Assembly: GCA_023425865.1 (NCBI GenBank) | Contig: JAFABV010000095.1 | Coordinates: forward strand, 1 to 64,000 | Reading direction: 5' to 3' | Length of the DNA: 64,000 nucleotides | Source: Bacteroidota bacterium | GTDB lineage: Bacteria > Bacteroidota > Bacteroidia > Bacteroidales > Bacteroidaceae | Shown: positions 42,341 to 49,954 of the stretch, piece after piece | Layout: every line of letters starts with the position of its first letter | Numbering within the stretch: position 1 is the first letter of the stretch | Translations under genes and position numbers: made by a program | The notes under the pieces: model-generated | Seen by the model: only the letters and a program-made list of their open reading frames with translations | What the model was told of the DNA's origin: nothing | Database searches by the model: none

Positions 42341-43597
42341 ATGAGAGAACTGTTGACAGTACGCCGCCAGGAGCGATGGCTCCTGTTGGCCACCATGTTG
42401 GTAATGGGCTTTTTCCAGGTGTTGATGGTTTCCAAGTTTTTTGCCCTCTTCGCCGATTACGATATACAACAGTGGACGGTGTTCAACCGCAACTTCCACA
42501 TGTCGGGTTTCGACCCCATCACCTATGCCGTGCTCACCGATTGGCATCAGGGCTACGACCTGTTGCGCCACCCACTGCTGGGGCTGATGATGTATCCCCT
42601 CTACCTCTTGAACCAGGGGTTGTGGGCCTTGACGGGTGCCAACTGTTGCCAGCTCATCATGGGCGTACTGCTCTGGGTGTGTGGCACGTATGCGTGGCTC
42701 ATGCTCTATCGCGTCGTCCATGAGCTTGTGGGCCTTGGCAGGGCACTGTCTATCTTGTTTTCGGCCTTAGGCTTTGGCTTTGCCTATATCCTTATCGCCA
42801 CCATTGTGCCCGACCATTTCGGCCTCTCGCTCGCGCTGCTGCTCTCCTTATTATATCGGTCGGGTAGTAAGGTGACGCGGCATGAGACGTTTTCGGTCAG
42901 AGAGGCTTGGCTGTGGTATCTGGTCATCGCGGGCGTGACGTTGAGCAATGGGGTGCTGGCCTTTATCATGATAGGTGTGGTGAATGGCAAAAGCCTGCTG
43001 CGGCGGCAGTTTCTATTCCCATGCTTTGTATGGCCCACGGTGGGACTGGTTGGCCTCGTCGCTATCTTCGGCATGGCCTCTGGCAAGGGACGCCAGCATG
43101 TGGCCGCGCCCATCAGTCAGCAACTGGTATGGGTGAAAGAGAATGTGCCCCGCACGGATGTGGCCATCGAAAACTTCTTTGGCGAGTCATTGCAGTTGCA
43201 CCGCAAGCATATCTTGGGCGACGTGTTGACGGGTCGCCCCACCATTGTGCGATACTCTTGGCCGGCGCAATATGTGGTTGAGGGCATGCTGCTCGCATTG
43301 GTGCTCGTGGGTGCCTGGATGGGGCGTCGGGAGCGGTTGGTATGGATGGCAGTGGGAGTGGTGGGCTTTAATGTGGCCTTGCATCTGCTATTGGGCTTTG
43401 CCATCGACGAGGTCTACATCATGGCGGCCCATTGGGCGTTCTGCCTGCCGGTGCTCATGGCCTACGCGGTGAAGGGTGGCGGCAATACAGCACGCTGGTC
43501 GGTGATAGGCGTGGTGAGCGTCACCACACTCTACCTGTGGGTGTATCACACCGTCCTGCTCTACCGTTACCTCACCTGGCCATTGGTGGAAGGGTGA
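42341..43597 (+). CDS. DUF6080-like polytopic membrane protein, paralog B
   Basis: A 418-residue paralog of its neighbours, starting 18 bases after paralog A. It has the motifs HMSGFDPITYAV, RHPLL, VPDHF, SNGV, GESLQLHRKHILGD...RP and GFAIDEVYIMAAHW. The charged insert seen in A is almost absent (about 35 residues). Ends just before a strong hairpin terminator. The two genes form an operon. Confidence 0.75.
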   Translation: MRELLTVRRQERWLLLATMLVMGFFQVLMVSKFFALFADYDIQQWTVFNRNFHMSGFDPITYAVLTDWHQGYDLLRHPLLGLMMYPLYLLNQGLWALTGANCCQLIMGVLLWVCGTYAWLMLYRVVHELVGLGRALSILFSALGFGFAYILIATIVPDHFGLSLALLLSLLYRSGSKVTRHETFSVREAWLWYLVIAGVTLSNGVLAFIMIGVVNGKSLLRRQFLFPCFVWPTVGLVGLVAIFGMASGKGRQHVAAPISQQLVWVKENVPRTDVAIENFFGESLQLHRKHILGDVLTGRPTIVRYSWPAQYVVEGMLLALVLVGAWMGRRERLVWMAVGVVGFNVALHLLLGFAIDEVYIMAAHWAFCLPVLMAYAVKGGGNTARWSVIGVVSVTTLYLWVYHTVLLYRYLTWPLVEG

Positions 43598-43629
43598 CGA
43601 CCAGCGAGGGGCAAGTGGTGAAAACGAAA

Positions 43630-43664
43630 ATGGGTATAAGCCAAGGTGCGAGGCTTATACCCAT
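43630..43664. terminator. Two-way terminator between paralog B and a glycosyltransferase
   Basis: ATGGGTATAAGCC and GGCTTATACCCAT form a perfect 13-base stem with a nine-base loop between convergent genes, preceded by AAAACGAAA on the left side. Confidence 0.85.
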
Positions 43665-43698
43665 CTACATGTTCTAACGGCAGCGTGACAAGTGGGCG

Positions 43699-44724
43699 TC
43701 AGGCGTGCCTGTCTTTTCCGAGCCACTTGTTGACACGGCGGCGCAGGGCCTTGGCGATGGCAGAGACATTGCCGTATCGCAGGTTGAGCGCCAGCTCTTC
43801 GAGCGACCTGCCCACCTTAATCCATGGATGCCCCCAGGCGTTGGTGCGGTAGAGGCGTTCTTTGTAAGCTACGTTCTCAATGATATACTTCGGGTGTTTC
43901 AACGGAAACTCCATCTCAAAGCGCCTCATGGTAAATATGCGGCGGTAGGCGCGGGGAGTGGTCTTCATGCTGCCAGAGAAGTGGGTGGAGTCTTCTGACA
44001 GGCCAAGGTTGTTGATTTGGTTTTGTCGTGGCATGATGGCCAAGCCCGACTCAAGCATCATTGAGGCCCAGAAGATGCTTTCGTAGTACTCCTTGCCCGA
44101 CTCGCGGTGCTGCTGGCACATGCGTATGAAATCTTTGCGCAGGCGGCGCTGGCGCACCACGACCTCTAAGCGCGTCATGGCTTGGGCATCGTCGAGAAAG
44201 GCGTAGTCGCCTTCCCATCGGTCGACTACACGTCGCCACGAGGCCCAACCCCAGATGGCAAAGGTCGAGGTGAAGAAGTAGCTGTCGTGGCAGTCGGGGG
44301 TCACCTCGTCTTCGTTGAAGCCGCAGACCATGGTAATGCGCTCGTCGTGCTCATAGCGGTCGAGCATCTCCTTGCAAAAGGTGAAGAACGACTGCGAGGG
44401 CACATCGTCGTCTTCGAGCACCATGCACTTGTCGGCCATGGAGAATGCCCACTTCTGCGACAGGTATTCCGAGGGGTCGCAGCCTTGGTTCTGGTCGCAG
44501 TAATGACGCTGTACGTCGCACGCCCAGTCGATGTTCTCGTCACTGCATATACGTCGGCAGGCCTCGATGCCCGCCATGTCGCGCTCGCCGCGGGGGCCGT
44601 CTTGGTAGAGAAACAGCCGCGAGGGGCGTGCCTTTCGCACTTCGGCAAACACCTTCTCAAAATGGTCGGGGCGGTTGAAGAACAGCATCAGCACCGCAAT
44701 GTCGGTTTTGTAGGGTTGTTTCAT
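43699..44724 (-). CDS. Glycosyltransferase, GT-A fold, family 2-like
   Basis: A 341-residue soluble or membrane-attached glycosyltransferase. It begins with VLMLFFNRPDHFEKVF, has the metal-binding stretch CMVLEDDDVPS near residue 95 and FAIWGWASWRR near residue 150, a combination typical of a GT2-like group often found in O-antigen and capsule loci. No membrane segment. Start chosen at the ATG 44724 because the longer frame begins with TTG inside the promoter box. Confidence 0.85.
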   Translation of the reverse strand: MKQPYKTDIAVLMLFFNRPDHFEKVFAEVRKARPSRLFLYQDGPRGERDMAGIEACRRICSDENIDWACDVQRHYCDQNQGCDPSEYLSQKWAFSMADKCMVLEDDDVPSQSFFTFCKEMLDRYEHDERITMVCGFNEDEVTPDCHDSYFFTSTFAIWGWASWRRVVDRWEGDYAFLDDAQAMTRLEVVVRQRRLRKDFIRMCQQHRESGKEYYESIFWASMMLESGLAIMPRQNQINNLGLSEDSTHFSGSMKTTPRAYRRIFTMRRFEMEFPLKHPKYIIENVAYKERLYRTNAWGHPWIKVGRSLEELALNLRYGNVSAIAKALRRRVNKWLGKDRHA

Positions 44725-44742
44725 TCCTATATAATTATGTTG

Positions 44743-44750
44743 CAAAGATA
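44743..44750 (-). promoter_or_regulatory. Promoter -7 box for the leftward glycosyltransferase
   Basis: Minus-strand TATCTTTG followed by CAACAT; 18 bases before the ATG. Confidence 0.7.
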
Positions 44751-44865
44751 AGGTTTACCGACGACAAATGATAGTTTTCGCGGTTTTATTTGCACTTCAT
44801 GAGGTACGCGTCGTGCGTAAAGGAAGAAATCGTAGGGTGCCCTTTTACCATTGCCAAATAATTCG

Positions 44866-44873
44866 TACATTTG
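44866..44873 (+). promoter_or_regulatory. Promoter -7 box for paralog C and licD
   Basis: TACATTTG followed by CAGCATG. The transcript probably starts at or next to the ATG at 44878, which opens a 12-codon reading frame (44878-44916) ending in TGA that overlaps the ATG of paralog C. Confidence 0.65.
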
Positions 44874-44912
44874 CAGCATGAATGACAACTCACGCTTAGG
44901 TTTGGCAGGAAG

Positions 44913-46262
44913 ATGAGTAATCCACTGAAGATATTCCTCATCCGCAAGGACGAACGATGGCTCGCCTTAGTGGCGTTGCTGGTGTTTGTGGGGCTGAATG
45001 CCCTGATGATTGGCAGCCATTGGGAAGCCTATACCGAAGGTCAGGCGGGCGGTTTCTGGACCGTGTTCACCCACCGTTTCGGCATGTCGGGCTACGACTG
45101 CTGGTCGTGGATTACCGTCTCGGGCATGCGCATACACTTTGAGACCATCCGCCATCCGCTCTATCTCACCTTTCTCTACCCCATGTATCTGCTCAACCAC
45201 TGGCTCATGGGGTGGACGGATGTCAACTTCGCGGTGTTTATGATAGCCGCCGTGCTGATTTTCTCGGCAGTCTATTCGGCCATATTCATGTACCGTACTT
45301 TCAGCGAAGTACTCCTTCTGGATCGCCGCCACGCCCTGCTGCTGATGGCCCTGCTGTTTTCGTTCGGCCACGTCATTGTGCCCACGATGGTGCCCGACCA
45401 TTTTGTCATCTCCATGATGCTGCTCACGATGACCGTCTATGTTGCCGGTCGGCATCTCCAGAAGGGTCGCCATTTCAAGTCGTGGCAGTCTATGCTGCTG
45501 CTGTTCTTCACCTCGGGCATTGCCGCCTCTAACGGCGTGAAGCCCATGCTGAGCGCGCTCTTTGTCAACGGGCGGCAGTTTTTCCGTCCCCGCTCGCTGC
45601 TGGTGGGTGTGGTGCTGCCTCTTGTGGCCCTGTTGGTCATACAGCGTTGCCAGTACGATGCCTTTGAGGTGCCCCAGCTGAAGGCCATTGCCAAGATAGA
45701 GGCAGCCAACGCCAAGAAGAACGACCTGAAGAAGAAGGCTGCCACCAAGGCCCACAACGACTGGGTGAAGGAGCACGACATGAAGCGTGCCAGCGACCAG
45801 GGACTGATGGCGCTGATGGATTTTGAGACCCCTCGCATACCCGTTTTGGTAGAAGACTTTATGGGTGAGTCGATACTTCTGCACCGCGACCACGCCCTTG
45901 GCGACGTGTATGTTGACCGCCCCTCCATCATTCGCTACCATGCCTGGTGGTGCTATGCCATCGAGGCGGTGTTCGTGCTGCTCTTTGTCATTGGCGCGTG
46001 GATGGGCAGGCGGCAAGCCCTCATGCGCATGTTGCTGTGTTGGTTTGCCTTCGACGTCACGCTCAACATCATCCTTGGCTTTGCCATCAATGAGGTGTAT
46101 ATCATGGCGTCGGGGTGGATATTCATTATTCCCATCGCCATCGCGTATATCTTCAAGTCATTGACTAAGGCCTGGCACTTTCCGTTAGAGGTACTGTTGG
46201 TGTTTCTGGCAGTGTTTCTTTGGGTCAACAATGTGACGCTCATCGTCAACCATTTAATATAA
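44913..46262 (+). CDS. DUF6080-like polytopic membrane protein, paralog C
   Basis: A 449-residue paralog with about ten membrane segments. Motifs: GMSGYDCWSW, RHPLY, VPDHF, SNGVK, GESILLHRDHALGD...RP and GFAINEVYIMASGW. The charged insert (EAANAKKNDLKKKA... region) is of middle length, about 60 residues. It differs from A and B in the first loop, where FDP is YDC. It is followed by licD after six bases, so the two are in one operon. Confidence 0.75.
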   Translation: MSNPLKIFLIRKDERWLALVALLVFVGLNALMIGSHWEAYTEGQAGGFWTVFTHRFGMSGYDCWSWITVSGMRIHFETIRHPLYLTFLYPMYLLNHWLMGWTDVNFAVFMIAAVLIFSAVYSAIFMYRTFSEVLLLDRRHALLLMALLFSFGHVIVPTMVPDHFVISMMLLTMTVYVAGRHLQKGRHFKSWQSMLLLFFTSGIAASNGVKPMLSALFVNGRQFFRPRSLLVGVVLPLVALLVIQRCQYDAFEVPQLKAIAKIEAANAKKNDLKKKAATKAHNDWVKEHDMKRASDQGLMALMDFETPRIPVLVEDFMGESILLHRDHALGDVYVDRPSIIRYHAWWCYAIEAVFVLLFVIGAWMGRRQALMRMLLCWFAFDVTLNIILGFAINEVYIMASGWIFIIPIAIAYIFKSLTKAWHFPLEVLLVFLAVFLWVNNVTLIVNHLI

Positions 46263-46268
46263 ACCGTG

Positions 46269-47093
46269 ATGAACTACAGCGATAACCTCAGGGCGTTCAG
46301 CCAGTCGAACCTGCGCGAATGCCAGCTCAAGCAACTGCGTATCTTGCAGGAAATAGACAAGATATGCCGGCGCCACCACATCGAGTACTGGCTCGACGGC
46401 GGCACACTGTTAGGCGCGGTGCGCCACGGCGGGTTCATTCCGTGGGACGACGACATCGACATTGCCATGCGGTTGGAGGATGAGCGGCGGTTTAAGGAGG
46501 CGGCTGTGAGCGAACTGCCCGACTGGCTCTTTCTGCAAACCCGTGACACCGACCCTGCCGCCAAGGAGCCGCTCACGAAGATACGCGACCTGCACTCACT
46601 CTATATCGAGGGGGGCGACACGTTCGACCACGGTTATGTGAAAGGAATATTCGTCGACATCTTCCCGTTTGTCGACTATCCTGATATCTCTAAGGCGTGG
46701 ATCAGGCGGCTCACACGCGGCATATCGCGTAGCCGCTCGATACTCCATAGGCTTCATTACTACAGTCTGCGATCGTTTGCGGAGTTATTTTATTTCGGTG
46801 CCAAATATGCCTTGTGCAGCGTGGCATGGGCGGTGGCATGCAAGTTGGGCAGGCCTACGCGCTGCTCTGACGTGCCTTGGCTCAACGGGCGGGGCATCTC
46901 TTTCGACAAGGAGGCCGTATGGCCACTGGGCACCATACGGTTTGAAGGGCTGGAGTTTCCCGCTCCCCACGACCCCCATTCTTACCTCACCGACCTGTAT
47001 GGCGACTATATGACGCTGCCCCCCGAGGACAAGCGTGAGGTTCATTCGGTGTTTATCCTGCCACGGATGGTGACCGGAGAGAAGGCGGAATGA
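46269..47093 (+). CDS. LicD family phosphotransferase
   Basis: A 274-residue soluble nucleotidyltransferase-fold protein. The LicD core is clear: LLGAVRHGGFIPWDDDIDIAM near residue 55 (part: AVRHGGFIPWDDDIDI, catalytic Asp residues) and the C-terminal PHDPHSYLTDLYGDYMTLPP motif (part: YLTDLYGDY). LicD proteins place phosphocholine or another CDP-activated alcohol or polyol phosphate on glycans; human fukutin and FKRP are relatives that transfer ribitol phosphate. The first codon chosen is the ATG at 46269; a GTG is directly before it. Confidence 0.92.
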   Translation: MNYSDNLRAFSQSNLRECQLKQLRILQEIDKICRRHHIEYWLDGGTLLGAVRHGGFIPWDDDIDIAMRLEDERRFKEAAVSELPDWLFLQTRDTDPAAKEPLTKIRDLHSLYIEGGDTFDHGYVKGIFVDIFPFVDYPDISKAWIRRLTRGISRSRSILHRLHYYSLRSFAELFYFGAKYALCSVAWAVACKLGRPTRCSDVPWLNGRGISFDKEAVWPLGTIRFEGLEFPAPHDPHSYLTDLYGDYMTLPPEDKREVHSVFILPRMVTGEKAE

Positions 47094-47096
47094 TAA

Positions 47097-47124
47097 AAGG
47101 CAACGCCTGAAACGACGTTGCCTT
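47097..47124. terminator. Two-way terminator between licD and the epimerase gene
   Basis: AAGGCAACG and CGTTGCCTT form a perfect nine-base stem followed by GTCTTG, between convergent genes. Confidence 0.75.
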
Positions 47125-47199
47125 GTCTTGCGAACCACGATGATTGTATGTGGGTTAAGGTCATGGCCGATGGCACAGGCCTGCGGCGGCACAACGCCG

Positions 47200-48222
47200 T
47201 CAGGGTGTGGCCGACTCAATGGTGTGTCTTAACCCTTCTTCCAAACCAAACAAAGGTGTCCACCCCAAGGCCTCCAACTTGGCAGTGGAGAACACCGCCC
47301 GGGTAATGGGTGTGGTATTGCCGTGTGACGCGTCGGCAGGGATGTTGAACACCACGCGCCGTCCGGCCAGTCTTGCCACCGTCTCCGCCAAGGTGCGTAT
47401 GGTGACGTTTGACTTTTCGTTGGCTATGTTGTAAGCCTCGCCTGCCACGCCTTTCAGCAAGATAAACAGCAGTGCCGTGGCGCAGTCTACGGCGTAGGTC
47501 CACGACCTGAAGGCCTCGCCCGTGCTCTGCAGCACAATGTCTTCGCCCCGCAGTACGTTTCGCACAAACTGGGCGTACGCCCGGTTGTCGCTCTCGGTGA
47601 ACTGCGGACCATAGACGTGCGAGGGTCGGGCGATGCACACTCCGAAGCCATATTGGGCGCCATAGCATACGGCCAGCGTCTCTGAGGCACGCTTGGCCGA
47701 GGGGTAGCAGGAGCGCACGGAGGTGGTGTTGACGTATCCGCTATAGTCTTCGGTCATGGCCCGACCGTCGCCCTGACCATAAACCTCGCCCGACGACACA
47801 TAGACAAACCGCTCCAGACCGTGTGCCACCCCGTAAGACAACAGTCGGTCGACACCCATCAGGTTGGCTTGCATCACACCCACGGGGTCGGTTTGGTAGA
47901 GCAGGGGGGTGGCACCGCCGGCCGCATGGACGATGTAATGGAAGGTGATGTCGGTGCTGAGCGGCTCCCTGACATCGAAGTGGAGGAAGTGGAAGCGGTG
48001 GTCGGCCCACTGCTTGCCGAAAATGTTTGTGGCGCGCTCGTGGTTTCTGCCTGCCGCGTACACCTGGCAGTCGAGGTCGGCATTGGCCAGCAGCACGCGC
48101 ACCAGACAACTCCCAATGAGTCCGGTGGCACCCGTCACGAGCACATTCTTGCCCTTGAGCTTTTCCCATGGCAGGTGGGCCGCCACCGCCCGGGAAATAT
48201 CTTTTTCGTAAAGCGTCGTCAT
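47200..48222 (-). CDS. Extended SDR family NAD-dependent epimerase/dehydratase
   Basis: A 340-residue nucleotide-sugar enzyme. The Rossmann motif is VLVTGATGLIGSCLV near residue 26, the Ser in YVSSGEVYG and the catalytic pair in YPSAKRASE (YxxxK). HVYGPQFTESDNRAYAQFV resembles UDP-glucuronate decarboxylase and dTDP-glucose dehydratase types; the exact substrate cannot be told. The start is uncertain between ATG 48222 (four-base ATGA overlap with the cytidylyltransferase) and ATG 48231. A much longer frame to 48564 is an artefact in another frame of the upstream gene. Confidence 0.9.
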   Translation of the reverse strand: MTTLYEKDISRAVAAHLPWEKLKGKNVLVTGATGLIGSCLVRVLLANADLDCQVYAAGRNHERATNIFGKQWADHRFHFLHFDVREPLSTDITFHYIVHAAGGATPLLYQTDPVGVMQANLMGVDRLLSYGVAHGLERFVYVSSGEVYGQGDGRAMTEDYSGYVNTTSVRSCYPSAKRASETLAVCYGAQYGFGVCIARPSHVYGPQFTESDNRAYAQFVRNVLRGEDIVLQSTGEAFRSWTYAVDCATALLFILLKGVAGEAYNIANEKSNVTIRTLAETVARLAGRRVVFNIPADASHGNTTPITRAVFSTAKLEALGWTPLFGLEEGLRHTIESATP

Positions 48223-48938
48223 TTCAGCCATTGTTCTTGCTCGGTATGGATGAGGGCCTTGAACAGGTCGATGTCCTCGGTCTGCGTCAGTTTGAGTCCG
48301 TTGCGCTCCGACCCCATCACTAAGTGCTGGTCGGTGACACCAAGTTCGCCTAATAGTGTACACGAGGCCACTGTGCCGTCGATGCCCTGGCGGTCGGCTT
48401 CGGCGTGCGCGTCGAGCAGTGTCTTCAGGGCGTAGGTGTGTGGCGTCTGGGTCCTGATGAGCTCTTCGCGCGGAATGGTGATGTTTTGCACATGGTCGTC
48501 CTCCTTGCGCATGATGGCCTCTTTGCACACCATGCCGGTGACGGCATAGCCGAATTGTCGGCATGTCTCGATGTTCTCAGAGATGATGCGCTCGCTCACC
48601 AAGGGGCGTACGCCGTCGTGAACGAGGATGATGTCATTGTCTCGGCAGCCCGCCTCGCGCAGTCCGGTGAGTCCGTTGCGTATGGAGTGCTGGTTGCTGT
48701 CGCCCCCTTTGAATATCCATTTCAGTTTGGTGATGTTGTATTGGTTGGCGTATGCCTGCAACACCACTTCCCACCCTTCGAGGCACACCACGCAGATGGC
48801 GTCGATCTGTGGGTGTGATTGGAAAGCCTGCATGGTGTAGATGATGACGGGCTTGTTGTCGATGGTCATAAATTGCTTGGGGATGTCTTGGCCCATGCGG
48901 TTGCCTACGCCTCCCGCGGTCAGTAGCGCGATGTTCAT
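48219..48938 (-). CDS. IspD/TarI-like cytidylyltransferase
   Basis: A 239-residue GT-A-fold nucleotidyltransferase. N-terminal motif LLTAGGVGNRMGQDIPKQF binds CTP; ILVHDGVRPLVSE and the RTQTPHTYALK motif are conserved. The family makes CDP-methylerythritol (IspD) or CDP-ribitol (TarI, mammalian ISPD). The TAGGVGNRMG form, the overlap with an SDR gene and the nearby licD favour a CDP-polyol role in surface glycan decoration. A role as the housekeeping IspD is still possible, since dxr is in the same window but 40 kb away and in a different operon. Confidence 0.82.
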   Translation of the reverse strand: MNIALLTAGGVGNRMGQDIPKQFMTIDNKPVIIYTMQAFQSHPQIDAICVVCLEGWEVVLQAYANQYNITKLKWIFKGGDSNQHSIRNGLTGLREAGCRDNDIILVHDGVRPLVSERIISENIETCRQFGYAVTGMVCKEAIMRKEDDHVQNITIPREELIRTQTPHTYALKTLLDAHAEADRQGIDGTVASCTLLGELGVTDQHLVMGSERNGLKLTQTEDIDLFKALIHTEQEQWLK

Positions 48939-48945
48939 ATTGCGT

Positions 48946-49896
48946 TCAGTTTAAGTCGTATTGAATATTATTGTATGCAAAGATAAAGGGGTAGAAGAAT
49001 CCACGTACCATGCCTTTTATTCCGCCTTTCCCTCCGTCGGGATAAACCTTATGGCGGTGCTTCATGCAGAGCCAGCCTAATTGCAACAGTGCCCATGGAC
49101 TTGGGCTGAGCATCAGCCCAGCCATGCGGTGTGCCGTGCGCAGGTCGGGGCGCAGGGTACCGTCGTATATGCGTCGGTAAAGGCGTTGCCAGTTGTCTGT
49201 GCGCTGCAACCTGCGGTAGTTGGTCCAGCCCTGTAGATAAGGTTCGTAGGTGGGCTTGGGCGTGTTGTGCGTACCGTGCTGCTTCATCTCTTGGGCGCAT
49301 GCCGACTCATCGTTCAGGCGGTGCCAGTTGAGGGGTTGGTCCACCCGCACGATGCCCTTGCCCATCTGTGCGCAGAGGGCGAGGCTCCAGTCGTAGTGGA
49401 TATGGGCAATCCAGTTGGCCTCGTTTTGTATGAAGTCGCGGCGCAGCAGCATGGTATGGCCGGCAAAACCGCCGAAGAGCAGTGCCTCAAGGGCATATTG
49501 CGGACTGACGATTCGCGTATTCTCGCGGTCGATGCCGCGTGTGTGGGTGGAGAAACAGATGTCGTGCGCGCCAATGGCTTCTACCTGCCGGGCAATCTTC
49601 TCGGCAAACCACACGTCGTCTTGGTCGCTGATGGCCACGTAGTCGCCAGTGGCTTTCATCGCCGCCGACTTGAAATTGAGGTTGAAGCCCAGGTTGCGCT
49701 CATTCTGATAAAAACGCACCTGTGGGAACTGCTGGGCATAGCGGCGGCAGATGTCGGCTGTGGCGTCGGTAGAACCGTCGTCTTGCAGTATCAGCTCGTG
49801 AATGGGATAGGTCTGCGAGAGGATAGAGTCGATCTGCTCGCCAAGATACTTGGCTCCGTTGTAGGTGCAGAGAATCACTGAAACCCTGGGTGTCAT
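48946..49896 (-). CDS. Glycosyltransferase family 2
   Basis: A 316-residue GT-A enzyme. It starts VSVILCTYNGAKYLGEQIDSIL and has the Asp-containing motifs ILQDDGSTD and VAISDQDDVWFAEK. This pattern is common to rhamnosyl- and other hexosyltransferases of O-antigen loci. Seven bases separate it from the cytidylyltransferase gene; with it and the flippase upstream it forms a leftward operon. Confidence 0.93.
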   Translation of the reverse strand: MTPRVSVILCTYNGAKYLGEQIDSILSQTYPIHELILQDDGSTDATADICRRYAQQFPQVRFYQNERNLGFNLNFKSAAMKATGDYVAISDQDDVWFAEKIARQVEAIGAHDICFSTHTRGIDRENTRIVSPQYALEALLFGGFAGHTMLLRRDFIQNEANWIAHIHYDWSLALCAQMGKGIVRVDQPLNWHRLNDESACAQEMKQHGTHNTPKPTYEPYLQGWTNYRRLQRTDNWQRLYRRIYDGTLRPDLRTAHRMAGLMLSPSPWALLQLGWLCMKHRHKVYPDGGKGGIKGMVRGFFYPFIFAYNNIQYDLN

Positions 49897-49954
49897 ACGC
49901 TTGGTGTTGATGGTGGGTTATGGTGTGAGGGCAGGGGGGCGACTGCCACGTTGC

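Noticed and set aside
48223..48564. N-terminal extension of the SDR gene (112 extra residues)
   Set aside because: It lies in another frame of the IspD-like gene, is rich in Arg and His as shadow frames are, and precedes a perfect ATGA overlap start.
48219..48938. Calling this gene ispD of the isoprenoid pathway outright
   Set aside because: It overlaps an SDR gene and sits in a glycan operon with a flippase and near licD; the family includes ribitol phosphate enzymes, so no symbol was given.
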